The translations under genes were made by a program, and so were the position numbers. DNA of 64,000 nt from Pseudomonas cichorii (GTDB taxonomy: Bacteria; Pseudomonadota; Gammaproteobacteria; Pseudomonadales; Pseudomonadaceae): contig NZ_BLVZ01000012.1 in the NCBI RefSeq assembly GCF_015471405.1, positions 124,001 to 188,000 on the forward strand. Reading direction: 5' to 3'. The notes beneath the pieces were generated by a model, which searched no databases, was not told the DNA's origin, and saw only the letters and a program-made list of their open reading frames with translations. Shown in pieces: positions 18,245-27,434 of the stretch (positions within the stretch are counted from its first letter, which is position 1; every line of letters starts with the position of its first letter).

Positions 18245-19198
18245 ATGTCTGACTTCAATTTTCTAGACCCCTTTCAAAGTATCAATATCCCTTTGGGCTC
18301 ATGGGTAGAAACCGCCCTTAAATATTTGGTGCACAACTTTCGGGATGTATTTCGCTCGATCCGCTGGCCGGTCGATCAAGTCCTGGATGGTGTTCAGTGG
18401 GGACTGCTGTCGGTGCCTCCCACCGTATTCATCATCATTGCCGGGCTGATCAGTTGGCAGGTCGGTGGCAAGCGCATTGCGATTTTCAGTGTGGCGACGC
18501 TGACGGGGCTTGGGCTGATCGGCGTCTGGGCCGATGCCATGGTCACGCTGGCACTGGTACTGACGTCATTGCTGTTCTGCGCCGTCATCGGCATACCGCT
18601 GGGCATCCTTTGTGCCCGCAGTGACCGCATGGAAGTGATCATCCGCCCGGTGCTGGATGCCATGCAGACACTTCCTGCCTTCGTGTACCTGGTACCGGTG
18701 GTCATGCTGTTCGGTATTGGCAACGTGCCCGGCGTGATTGTCACCATCATTTTCTCCGTCGCGCCGCTGGTGCGGCTGACCAACCTCGGTATCCGCCAGG
18801 TTCCGGCCGACAAGATCGAGGCTGCCCGCGCTTTTGGTTGTACGGCCACCCAGATGCTGGTGAAGGTTCAACTGCCGCTGGCGGCGCCGACGATGATGGC
18901 CGGGCTCAACCAGACATTGATGCTGTCCCTGTCGATGGTGGTAGTCGCCTCGATGATCTCGGTCGGCGGGCTTGGCTTGATGGTGTTGAGCGGTATCGGT
19001 CGCCTGGACATGGGGCTGGCGAGCGTCGGTGGTGCTGGTCTGGTGCTGTTGGCGGTGTTTCTTGATCGACTGACCCAGGCGATGGGGGAGCGCAGCAGTG
19101 ATTTGGCGACCGGCCAACGCTGGTATGAAACCGGGCCTTTGGGGCTGGTCATGAAACTGAAGAAAAAGAAGAACGTTGTACGTCCAGTGACGAATTAA
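18245..19198 (+). CDS. Betaine/proline ABC importer permease (ProW-like)
   Basis: Encodes 317 aa with about seven membrane helices after a 60-residue N-terminal extension, as in ProW. The EAA-type coupling loop is visible as KIEAARAFGCTATQMLVKVQ. It lies 50 bp after the ATPase gene and 42 bp before the binding-protein gene, clearly one operon. It forms the membrane channel for quaternary amine uptake. Confidence 0.9.
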   Translation: MSDFNFLDPFQSINIPLGSWVETALKYLVHNFRDVFRSIRWPVDQVLDGVQWGLLSVPPTVFIIIAGLISWQVGGKRIAIFSVATLTGLGLIGVWADAMVTLALVLTSLLFCAVIGIPLGILCARSDRMEVIIRPVLDAMQTLPAFVYLVPVVMLFGIGNVPGVIVTIIFSVAPLVRLTNLGIRQVPADKIEAARAFGCTATQMLVKVQLPLAAPTMMAGLNQTLMLSLSMVVVASMISVGGLGLMVLSGIGRLDMGLASVGGAGLVLLAVFLDRLTQAMGERSSDLATGQRWYETGPLGLVMKLKKKKNVVRPVTN

Positions 19199-19240
19199 GT
19201 TTGCCTGCTCACCCATTAAAAATTCCAAGCATGGTGAAAA

Positions 19241-20266
19241 ATGAAACTAGCAAATCTGAAAAAAAGCGTCGTTGCGGGCCTGATTGCGTCGGTGTTCGGT
19301 ACGGTGCTGTGCTCGGCGGCTTTCGCGGCTGATGCCACTAAACCCGGTGCCGGTGTGTCCATTACGCCGATTTTTCCGACTATTGCCGAAGAGCGCTTTC
19401 GCGGTGAGGTGGTGATTGCCGGGCTCAAGGAGCTTGGCTACAACGTGAAGCAGCCCAAGGAGACCGACTACCCGGCGATGTTTCTTGCGCTGTCTTATGG
19501 CGACGCAGACTTCACCGTGCATGAGTGGGAACACCTGCACGAAGCGTTTTACAACAAGGCCGGTGGCGATGATGTGATGGTCAAGGTCGGTCAGATCATG
19601 AAGGGCGTGCTGCAGGGCTACATGATCGACAAGAAGACCGCAGAGGCCTATCAGATCAAGGATCTGTCGGACTTGAAAAGGCCAGAGATCGCCAAGTTGT
19701 TCGACAGCAATGGCGATGGAAAGGCCGACCTGACCGGCTGCAACCCCGGCTGGGGCTGCGAAGTCATGGTTGAACATCACATGAAAGCCTATGGCCTGGG
19801 GCCAACGGTGGTCGATAACCGCGGGTCTTACTTCGCGCTGATGGCCGATACCATTGCCCGCTATCAACAAGGCAAGCCGGTGCTGTTCTTCACCTGGGTG
19901 CCGCAATGGATTGCCAGTGTGCTGGTGGAAGGGCGCGACGTGGTCTGGCTGCCGGTGCCGTTTACCTCGCTGCCGGATGGCAAGGACAGCAAAGATACCT
20001 TTCACGACGGCAAGAACCTCGGTTTTCCGGTGGATACGGTTAACGCCGTCATGAACAAAGAGTTCGCCGAGAAAAACCCGGTTGCGCGCAAATTCCTGTC
20101 CGAAGTCAGCCTGACCACCGCCGATGAAAGTGCGCAGAACCTGCGTATGCAGAAGGGTGAAAAGTCCCTTGCCGACATCAAGCGCCATGCCGCGGAGTGG
20201 ATCAAGGCCAACCAGCAAGCCTACGACGGCTGGCTCAGCGATGCGCGTGCCGCAGCGGTGAGGTAA
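19241..20266 (+). CDS. Betaine/proline ABC importer substrate-binding protein (ProX-like)
   Basis: Encodes 341 aa with a Sec signal peptide (LIASVFGTVLCSAAFAADA, cleavage near 30). The mature part belongs to the OpuAC/ProX family; aromatic residues such as the Trp in TVHEWEHLHE and the GCNPGWGCE loop are candidate ligands for a quaternary ammonium head-group. It is the third gene of the importer operon and is followed by the GlxA-type regulator. The precise ligand (glycine betaine, proline betaine, carnitine or another) is undetermined. Confidence 0.88.
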   Translation: MKLANLKKSVVAGLIASVFGTVLCSAAFAADATKPGAGVSITPIFPTIAEERFRGEVVIAGLKELGYNVKQPKETDYPAMFLALSYGDADFTVHEWEHLHEAFYNKAGGDDVMVKVGQIMKGVLQGYMIDKKTAEAYQIKDLSDLKRPEIAKLFDSNGDGKADLTGCNPGWGCEVMVEHHMKAYGLGPTVVDNRGSYFALMADTIARYQQGKPVLFFTWVPQWIASVLVEGRDVVWLPVPFTSLPDGKDSKDTFHDGKNLGFPVDTVNAVMNKEFAEKNPVARKFLSEVSLTTADESAQNLRMQKGEKSLADIKRHAAEWIKANQQAYDGWLSDARAAAVR

Positions 20267-20356
20267 TCGGTCCAGGTCCGTGTTGGCGGAGGCCACGTCC
20301 CTCGCCAGCACGCCGGTTGTACCTTGTTTCAAGTCATGGGTTTCGGATGGTGCAAG

Positions 20357-21411
20357 ATGGAAACTTTTCAGAGTACGTTGAAGCTACAGAACATCGGGTT
20401 TCGACAATCCAGGGGGGCGTCGGGACATGAGCGTATCGTGCGGGTGGCCTTTATCCTGCTCGATCATTTCTCGCTGACAACCTTCTCAACGGCGATGGAT
20501 GCCCTGGCCACCGGTAATCTGATCAACTGCGACACGATTTATAAAGTCTCAACCTATTCGCTGTCGGGGGGCCTGGTCGAGAGCGATATCGGCGTGCCGC
20601 TTTCTTCGGAAAGGCTGGTGGCTGAGGGGTTCAATCACGATGCGGTTATCGTCGTGGGGGGGCAACGTGTCAGGCTTTCGGCCAATCCGCTGCTGCGACG
20701 AGTATTGAAAAAAACAGCGGCCAGGGGCGTTGTTGCCGGGTGCTGGAATGCCGCGTTTTACCTGGCTGATGCGGGGTTTCTCGATGGGCTGGACTTCGCG
20801 TGTCACAGCGACAGTTGCGGTCTGATCAGCGAGTATTTCCCACAATTGAGCGTGTCCGGCCTCGACTTTACCTTTGAACAGCGCCGCGCCACCTGTGCCA
20901 ACGCCCATTCAGCGCTGGATATGACCTTGGCACTCATGCAAGAGCTGGGCTCCTGCAATGACGCTTCCCTGGTGGATGAAATCAGACGGGTTCATCAACC
21001 CAGGCAACTGGCGCACGATTTTGCGTTCAGTAATGAATGCATTCGATCGGTCGCTATTCCAAAACCGTTGAATGTCGCCCTCAACTTGATGGAAAAACAC
21101 ATCGAGGAGCCGATGGAGATTGATCAAATCGCCAGTCACGTCGGCGTGTCACGACGACAACTTGAAAGACGGTTTGCACGTTATTTGAACGTTGCACCCA
21201 ATCGATATTATCTGGAGTTGCGCCTGACCCGGGCTCGGCAACTTATTGTGCAAGTGATCGATCGTTAACGGATGTGGCACTTGCCACCGGGTTTGTCAGT
21301 TATCCGCATTTCTATAAGCGTTTCAAGGATCTGTTCGGATTACCGCCAATGACATTCAGGGATAACTATTACGCCAGTGCAGGTCGTTACGCCATTGCTG
21401 CGAACTTTTGA
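20357..21411 (+). pseudogene. GlxA/CdhR-type AraC regulator, frameshifted
   Basis: The N-terminal DJ-1/PfpI-like domain (IVRVAFILLDHFSLTTF onward) and the first AraC helix-turn-helix (EIDQIASHVGVSRRQLERRF) are intact. The frame then runs into TAA at 21266-21268, in the second HTH. Shifting by one base near 21252-21254 restores the family's ending: SDRSLTDVALATGFVSYPHF, then FKDLFGLPPMTFRDNYYAS to TGA 21411. A single lost A (CAAAGT to CAAGT) explains it. Start chosen at METFQS; in-frame earlier starts exist at 20336 and 20324. The family (GbdR, CdhR, ArgR) activates betaine, carnitine or arginine catabolism. Either the regulator is dead or this is an assembly error. Confidence 0.8.
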
Positions 21412-21539
21412 CTTAATTCATCAAGTGCCAGCGTATTAGCGTCCCGTCGATTAGGTAGCTGTTTTTAATCAACGCCTCTCTGTGCGTTCGCCTCGTGCCG
21501 AGTCCGGTTTGTCATTTCAACGATGAATGGTTCAACACT

Positions 21540-22856
21540 ATGAAAGTCAGTTCATTGCCCGCCGATGATGATAGTTGTGGCTGGTTTCATTTGAGCCTGC
21601 CACGTAATCCCGAGCCCGCTCACCGAGGCCACAGCGCTGCCCGGTGGGTCATTGTCGGAGCCGGATTCACCGGGCTGGCGGCTGCCCGGCAACTTGCACT
21701 GAATTTCCCCGATGACCATGTGGTGCTCATCGAGGCGCAGGAAGTCGGGCTGGGCCCCTCGGGCCGCAATGCGGGTTTCGCCATCGATCTTCCCCATGAT
21801 ATCGGTGCAGAGGATTACATCGGCGATATCGACCTGGCCAGAATGAGTTTGAAACTGAATCTCGCTGGCCAGTCGATCCTGCGCGACCTGGTCGATCAAT
21901 ACAGCATTGATTGCCAGATGAAAGCCTGTGGCAAATATCAGGCCGCGGTGGAGGATCGTGGCATCGCAGTACTCGACGCTTATCGCCGAGGGCTGGAAAA
22001 GCTCGATCAGCCATACCAGATGATCGACGCAGAGGGGTTGGCAGAACATTTGGGTACTCGTTTCTACCGTAAGGCGCTTTACACCCCGGGGGCTGTCTTG
22101 CTGCAACCGTCGGGCCTGGTCAAAGGGCTGGCGAACCATCTGCCGGCAAACGTCACGTTGTATGAACACACGCCGATCCTTGAAGTGGAATACGGCCAAA
22201 AGACTGTTCTGAAGCACGCCCATGGAAGCATTACAGCGGAAAAACTGATCCTGGCGAATAACTCGTTCGGCATGCGTTTCGGATTTCTGCAGGGACGCAT
22301 GCTGCCCATCTACACCTACGCGAGCATCACCCGACCCCTGACCGAAGAAGAGCAGGCGCGCCTGGGTGGAAAACCCTTCTGGGGCGTGATTCCGGCAGAC
22401 CCCTTCGGCACTACGGTACGGCGTACTCCGGATAACCGTCTGCTGATTCGCAACAGTTTCAGCTTCAACCCGGATGGTCGCAGCAACAGCAAATACAACG
22501 AACGTTTTGTACGCCGGCACAAGGCCTCTTTTGACGTGCGTTTCCCGATGCTGCCGGACGTGACGTTCGACTACACCTGGGGCGGGGCGCTGGCCATGTC
22601 GAGAAACCACAACGGATTTTTCGGTGAGCTGGCTGCGAATGTGTATGGCGCGCTGGGCTGTAACGGCCTTGGCGTTACGCGCGGCACGGTAACGGGCACG
22701 TTGCTGGCCGACTGGCTGGCGGGGCGGCGTGACGGGTTGATTGATTTCTTGTTGCAAGCGCCTGGACCTAACAGCAACCCACCAGAACCTTTCCTTTCGC
22801 TGGGAGTGAACATGAACCTGAAGTGGGGGCAGTACCGTGCCGGACGAGAGAGCTGA
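21540..22856 (+). CDS. FAD-dependent amine oxidase/dehydrogenase (DAO family)
   Basis: Encodes 438 aa from ATG 21540; the frame is open from GTG 21495. The dinucleotide motif is WVIVGAGFTGLAAARQLA (about 37-54), followed by GLGPSGRNAGFAI typical of the OrdL/PuuB-like DAO group, and a C-terminal FAD loop YGALGCNGLGVTRGTVTG. These enzymes oxidise secondary or N-methyl amines to imines. It follows the broken regulator and precedes the DHDPS-family gene. In a betaine route it could remove the last N-methyl group or oxidise the ring nitrogen. Confidence 0.85.
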   Translation: MKVSSLPADDDSCGWFHLSLPRNPEPAHRGHSAARWVIVGAGFTGLAAARQLALNFPDDHVVLIEAQEVGLGPSGRNAGFAIDLPHDIGAEDYIGDIDLARMSLKLNLAGQSILRDLVDQYSIDCQMKACGKYQAAVEDRGIAVLDAYRRGLEKLDQPYQMIDAEGLAEHLGTRFYRKALYTPGAVLLQPSGLVKGLANHLPANVTLYEHTPILEVEYGQKTVLKHAHGSITAEKLILANNSFGMRFGFLQGRMLPIYTYASITRPLTEEEQARLGGKPFWGVIPADPFGTTVRRTPDNRLLIRNSFSFNPDGRSNSKYNERFVRRHKASFDVRFPMLPDVTFDYTWGGALAMSRNHNGFFGELAANVYGALGCNGLGVTRGTVTGTLLADWLAGRRDGLIDFLLQAPGPNSNPPEPFLSLGVNMNLKWGQYRAGRES

Positions 22857-23024
22857 GGCTCTATCCATCGGGCACGCCGGGCCGAGTTTGCTGGTGCTGT
22901 TTCTCTTCGCGTTCTACGCGCTCACTCAAGCTACAAGAAGCCGCATCGCTGAATTGACCACTGTCTGTGTCCGGCTCGTAACCGGGCGTGCGGATTGAAC
23001 ATTGCAATCACTGGAGAAGACGCT

Positions 23025-23927
23025 ATGAACTTTGACGGAATTTTCACCCCTGCCATTACCCCGTTGTCAGCCGATGGCCAGATCGATTTTTCGGCGTTCG
23101 CTGAAGTGCTCGAATACCTGATCGAGTCCAGGGTTCACGGCATCGTGATTGGTGGCTCGACGGGCGAGTACTACGCACATACCACCGCCGAGCGTGTTGC
23201 CGTGGCTGAGCGTGCGAAAGAAGTCATCCGGGGGCGCTTGCCGCTGGTGATCGGCACAGGTGGTATCCGCACCGAGGACTCTGTTTACTTCGCCGAGAAG
23301 GCCAAGTCGCTTGAGGCCGATGCCATTCTGGTCGGGTCGCCGCCTTATGCACTGCCGACGCAGAAGGAAATTGCCACCCATGTGCTGGCAGTGGACAAGG
23401 CGGCCGGTCTGCCGATCATGCTCTACAACTATCCGTCGCGAATGGGCGTGGCGATGGGCGACGAATTCTTCGAGGCAATTGCCAGCTGCAAGAACATTGC
23501 CGCCATCAAGGAGAGTTCTGGCGAGATGGCCCGCCTGCACCGCATTGCCAGCGCGCATCCGTCGATTCAGTTGTCCTGCGGTTGGGATGATCAGGCGCTG
23601 GAGTTCTTCGCATGGGGCGCACGCAGCTGGGTTTGCGCGGGCTCCAACTTCATCCCGCGTGAACACATCGCGCTGTACGAGGCCTGCGTTATCGAAAGGA
23701 ACTTCGATAAAGGACGTCGCATCATGTCGGCAATGTTGCCGCTGATGGACTTCCTTGAGAGCGGCAAATTCGTTCAATCGATCAAGCATGGCAGCGAGCT
23801 GAGCGGTCTGCGCGCTGGTGGCGTACGCGCGCCGCTGCAACCCCTGGAGGCGTCCGAGAAACAGGCGCTGGAAGATGTGATCAAAACCCTGAAACAGAAT
23901 GTGGCACGCATCGTCGAGGAGGCTTGA
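23025..23927 (+). CDS. DHDPS/NAL-family lyase or deaminase
   Basis: Encodes 300 aa from ATG 23025, which has a good RBS (GGAGAAG); the upstream ATG at 22995 lacks one. TIM-barrel class I aldolase-like protein: GGSTGEYYAHT (carboxylate-binding loop), LYNYPSR (catalytic Tyr) and NIAAIKESSGE (Schiff-base Lys) are intact. Family members include dihydrodipicolinate synthase, N-acetylneuraminate lyase, KDG dehydratase and the 1-pyrroline-4-hydroxy-2-carboxylate deaminase of hydroxyproline breakdown. The last fits best with the downstream aldehyde dehydrogenase, whose RBS lies within the end of this gene. Confidence 0.85.
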   Translation: MNFDGIFTPAITPLSADGQIDFSAFAEVLEYLIESRVHGIVIGGSTGEYYAHTTAERVAVAERAKEVIRGRLPLVIGTGGIRTEDSVYFAEKAKSLEADAILVGSPPYALPTQKEIATHVLAVDKAAGLPIMLYNYPSRMGVAMGDEFFEAIASCKNIAAIKESSGEMARLHRIASAHPSIQLSCGWDDQALEFFAWGARSWVCAGSNFIPREHIALYEACVIERNFDKGRRIMSAMLPLMDFLESGKFVQSIKHGSELSGLRAGGVRAPLQPLEASEKQALEDVIKTLKQNVARIVEEA

Positions 23928-23928
23928 A

Positions 23929-25419
23929 ATGGCAGACCTGTTGAATAAAGAGCAATACCTTGAGTTGGCCGCGAAGCTTGAGTTTCGCAATCAGGCCTTT
24001 ATCAATGGCAAGTTTTGCACGGCCAGGTCGGGCAAGACCTTTACCACGACCAATCCAGCCACCGGACAGGTATTGACTGAGATTGCCGCGTGTAATGCGC
24101 AGGATGTCGATGATGCGGTTGCAGCAGCCAAGGATGCGTTTGAAGACGCCCGCTGGCATTCGCTGGCACCTTCGGCTCGCAAGTCGGTACTGCTGCGTTT
24201 CGCCCTGTTGCTCGAAGACAATGCCCATGAGTTGGCGGTTCTTGAGAGCCTGGACAGCGGCAAGCCGATTCGTGAGTGCCAGAACGTCGACGTGCCCGAG
24301 ACGATCCATACCCTTCGCTGGCACGCCGAGCTGATCGACAAGATTTACGATTCGACCGCGCCGGTAGGTTCTGGGGCGGTGACCATGGTTGTGCGCGAGC
24401 CGATTGGTGTCGTCGGTCTGGTACTGCCATGGAATTTCCCGCTGTTGATGCTCGCCTGGAAAATCGGCCCGTCGTTGGCTGCCGGTTGCTCTATCGTGGT
24501 CAAGCCAGCCAAGGAAACCACGCTGAGTACGCTGCGCGTTGCTGAACTGGCTCATCAGGCAGGAATCCCGGCCGGCGTGTTCAACGTAGTGCCCGGGGGC
24601 GGCAAGGAGGCCGGTGAGCCGTTGGGTCGGCATCCGGACGTGGCCATGGTCAGTTTCACGGGGTCTACCGACACCGGTCGGTTGTTCCTCAAGTACTCCA
24701 GTGAGTCCAACCTCAAGCGTATTGTGCTTGAGTGTGGTGGCAAGAACCCCGCAGTGGTGATGAATGATGTCGAAGACATCGATGTCGTCGCCCAGCATGT
24801 GGTGAACGGCGCCTTCTGGAACATGGGCGAAAACTGCTCGGCCTCGTCACGGCTGATCGTGCATGCGGATATCAAGGACGCTCTGTTACAGCGCGTACAG
24901 GTCCACCTGGATGACTGGAAAATGGGTGATCCGCTGGACCCGGAAAACCGCTTGGGGGCGATGGTCAGCAAGGCGCATTTCGAGAAAGTACGTTCTTACC
25001 TCGACGTAGCCAAAGAAGAAAAGCTCAAGGTGCTGGTGGGTGGCAACACGGCCAAGGATATTTTCGTCGAGCCGACCATTGTTGATGGCGTGAGACGTGA
25101 CAGTCGTTTGTTCCAGGAAGAGATCTTCGGTCCTGTACTGAGCGTGACCACGTTCCAGTCGGTCGATGAAGCCATCGTCCTTGCCAACGACACCGCCTAT
25201 GGCCTGGCTGCTTGCGCCTACACTGGCAACCTGCGTCATGCTTTGAAACTGGCGCGTGGCATTCGTGCCGGCATCGTCACCGTGAACTGCTTCGGTGAGG
25301 GCGACGCTTCCACACCTTTCGGTGGATATAAAGAGTCCGGTTTTGGTGGCCGCGACAAGTCAATCTGGGCGCACGACCAATACACCGAGTTGAAAACCAT
25401 CTGGATTGATGCCTCCTGA
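23929..25419 (+). CDS. NAD(P)-dependent aldehyde dehydrogenase
   Basis: Encodes 496 aa, full length. The start is one base after the previous stop, with GAGGAGG as RBS. Motifs: LPWNFPLLMLAWK, FTGSTDTGR (nucleotide loop), LECGGKNPAVV (general-base Glu) and GENCSASSR (catalytic Cys near 300). It resembles the PuuC/KauB group that oxidises amino-aldehydes and semialdehydes. With the DHDPS-family enzyme it could make 2-oxoglutarate from its semialdehyde; that link is inferred from gene order. Confidence 0.9.
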   Translation: MADLLNKEQYLELAAKLEFRNQAFINGKFCTARSGKTFTTTNPATGQVLTEIAACNAQDVDDAVAAAKDAFEDARWHSLAPSARKSVLLRFALLLEDNAHELAVLESLDSGKPIRECQNVDVPETIHTLRWHAELIDKIYDSTAPVGSGAVTMVVREPIGVVGLVLPWNFPLLMLAWKIGPSLAAGCSIVVKPAKETTLSTLRVAELAHQAGIPAGVFNVVPGGGKEAGEPLGRHPDVAMVSFTGSTDTGRLFLKYSSESNLKRIVLECGGKNPAVVMNDVEDIDVVAQHVVNGAFWNMGENCSASSRLIVHADIKDALLQRVQVHLDDWKMGDPLDPENRLGAMVSKAHFEKVRSYLDVAKEEKLKVLVGGNTAKDIFVEPTIVDGVRRDSRLFQEEIFGPVLSVTTFQSVDEAIVLANDTAYGLAACAYTGNLRHALKLARGIRAGIVTVNCFGEGDASTPFGGYKESGFGGRDKSIWAHDQYTELKTIWIDAS

Positions 25420-25533
25420 TGGCGTCTTGATGCTTGATCCAGAATTGTCCCGGTCAATTGATGTTTCGCGCGGGGCGATTCTGGTTGATGATTGAAATGA
25501 CCGTTCTGGCTGAAAGCTGTGCTTTGTAAGTTG

Positions 25534-26619
25534 ATGCGGTCATGGCAGCGGGATTTTTTGCAGCTCAACTTTATCGTGCAGGCGTCTGACATCAAGGTGG
25601 TTGAAGTGATAGAGCCGCGAAGTTTTTGTGGAACCCTCAAAGGGAAAAACCTCAGGTATCTTAAAAACGAGAAACCTGTAACGAGCACTTATTGTGCAGT
25701 GGGCTTCATTTTACTCGATCATTTTTCCCTTCCTTCTTTTACCAACGCTCTGGATGCGCTGGTCACTGCCAATTTATTGCGACCTGATCTGTTCACCACC
25801 TGCACCTTTACCTTGAGCGGGGAAGAGGTGATCAGTGACTTGGGAATCCGTATCCGTCCTGATCAGAATCTTTCCAGCTATCCCGTCACCGAGCTTGATC
25901 TTTTGGTGGTTTGTGGCGGCTTGCGCACGCCATTAAACGCTGATGCGGGTTTGCGCCTGTTACTCAAGAAAGCCTCAGAAAGGGGAGTGGCCCTGGCGGG
26001 GCTGTGGAATGCGGCATGGTTTCTCGGGCAGGCGGGCCTTCTGGATGCCTACAGGTGTGCGATTCACCCCGAGCATCGTCCCGCACTCGCAGAAGCTGCG
26101 CCTTACAGCCAGGTAACGAGTGAGAACTACATTGTCGATCGTGACCGTTACACCTGCGCCAGCCCAAACGGGGCGTTCTATCTGATGCTGGACTGGATTG
26201 GTCAATCTCAGGGAGCCACCCTGGTCGACGGTATTACAGATATCCTGGCGTTTGAGACAACCCGATATCGTCGCCTGAGTCCGGCGATTCACATCAAGAT
26301 GGCAGCGCCGTTGAGAGAGGTGGTCAAGTTGATGGAGGCGAATCTTGAGGAACCGTTGGATCTGGAACAGATTTCGGGGTGGGTCAGCCTGTCAAGGCGT
26401 CAGATAGAGCGGTTGTTCAGGGCTCAGCTCGGCACCACTCCTTCGCGCTACTACCTTGAGCTGCGTGTGACGGAGGCGCGCCGTTTGCTCCAGTACTCCA
26501 GGCTTTCAATCGTTCAGGTTGCTGTGGCGTGTGGATTCATATCGCCTAGCCATTTCAGCAAGTGTTACACCTCCTACTTCGGTTATTCCCCCTCCCGAGA
26601 GCTGCGGATGGAGTTTTAA
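25534..26619 (+). CDS. GlxA/CdhR-type AraC-family regulator, intact
   Basis: Encodes 361 aa from ATG 25534 (GTG 25519 is possible). The DJ-1/PfpI-like sensor domain begins near 55 (AVGFILLDHFSLPSF), and two complete HTH motifs lie at the C-terminus (DLEQISGWVSLSRRQIERLF and SIVQVAVACGFISPSHFSKC). It is a clear paralogue of the frameshifted regulator at 20357, sharing the FILLDHFSL start. It follows the aldehyde dehydrogenase and probably activates this amine cluster, which would explain how the other copy could be lost. Confidence 0.88.
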   Translation: MRSWQRDFLQLNFIVQASDIKVVEVIEPRSFCGTLKGKNLRYLKNEKPVTSTYCAVGFILLDHFSLPSFTNALDALVTANLLRPDLFTTCTFTLSGEEVISDLGIRIRPDQNLSSYPVTELDLLVVCGGLRTPLNADAGLRLLLKKASERGVALAGLWNAAWFLGQAGLLDAYRCAIHPEHRPALAEAAPYSQVTSENYIVDRDRYTCASPNGAFYLMLDWIGQSQGATLVDGITDILAFETTRYRRLSPAIHIKMAAPLREVVKLMEANLEEPLDLEQISGWVSLSRRQIERLFRAQLGTTPSRYYLELRVTEARRLLQYSRLSIVQVAVACGFISPSHFSKCYTSYFGYSPSRELRMEF

Positions 26620-26700
26620 ATACTGAAAGCACGCTCTGTGCCGAAGTTAGCTATCGGAGATCTTTTGAGCAAAGTTGATATCGAAATCCCACTGAAGTTT

Positions 26701-27384
26701 TTAACGAACCGAGCCTGAAAGTATTGCCTGCTGTCTGACAAGGTACTGCTTGAATCGGTCAGCGTAATCGCCTCCTACGGCCGAGATGACGCTTGGCCTG
26801 TTTGCCAGTGAAACCCGCCAGGCAGATACACGGGGAAGGTTATCGAAGATCGGCTGGGAGACAACCGGGCTCAGCAAGTCGAAATAACGAAACACAGGGG
26901 CAAACACTGCATCGACCATGCCGAACGCTGACCCTGCAAAATACGGCGTTTGATCAAGCTCGCTTTCAAGTCGTTGCAATTTATCTCGAAAGGCCGCTTT
27001 TTTGTTCTCAGCAATCGCGAGGTCCTTGGCGTTGAGGAACTGCCAGGCATCGGAGAGCATCGCCACGCCGAATTCTGCCCAGGCGCGCTGGCGCGCACGG
27101 GAGAGCGCATCGTTGGAGTAAAGACTGACACCCTCCTGCGTTTCGTTGAGATATTCGCAAATGGCCATGCTCTCGAAGAGTACCGCGTTCGTCCTGTCCG
27201 GCAGCGCCACCTTGAGTAACGGCACTTTTCCCGTCGGTGAAAGCGCCAGGAACCAGTCTGGTTTGGCTGCGAGGTCGACATCGATCCTCTCAAAGGGCAC
27301 ATTCTTTTCCAGCAGCACGATAGCCGCTCGCTGAACGAACGGGCACAACGGATGACTGATGAGCGTAAGTTGAGCGTGCGGCAT
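26701..27384 (-). CDS. Glutathione S-transferase family protein
   Basis: Encodes 227 aa. The thioredoxin-like N-terminal domain starts TLISHPLCPFVQRAAIVL with a CPF motif (Cys near 14), as in Omega- or Beta-like GSTs; the cis-Pro and ESMAICEYLNE glutathione-binding segment are present. The helical C-terminal domain follows. It is 50 bp downstream of the SDR gene, likely co-transcribed. Possible role in glutathione-dependent reduction or dehalogenation; substrate unknown. Confidence 0.87.
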   Translation of the reverse strand: MPHAQLTLISHPLCPFVQRAAIVLLEKNVPFERIDVDLAAKPDWFLALSPTGKVPLLKVALPDRTNAVLFESMAICEYLNETQEGVSLYSNDALSRARQRAWAEFGVAMLSDAWQFLNAKDLAIAENKKAAFRDKLQRLESELDQTPYFAGSAFGMVDAVFAPVFRYFDLLSPVVSQPIFDNLPRVSAWRVSLANRPSVISAVGGDYADRFKQYLVRQQAILSGSVR

Positions 27385-27434
27385 GGTGGTCTCTCGACAG
27401 GGGCGGCGATGTGATGGAAGTAATGCTGCTGTGA

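Noticed and set aside
20281..20310. Imperfect inverted repeat after the ProX-like gene as a terminator or REP element
   Set aside because: The pairing needs several mismatches and no T-run follows.
19247..20332. 361-aa minus-strand frame opposite the binding-protein gene
   Set aside because: Complement of a clear ProX-like coding sequence; the composition is that of an antisense shadow.
21552..22868. 438-aa minus-strand frame opposite the FAD oxidase gene
   Set aside because: Antisense shadow; the plus-strand protein has clear FAD motifs.
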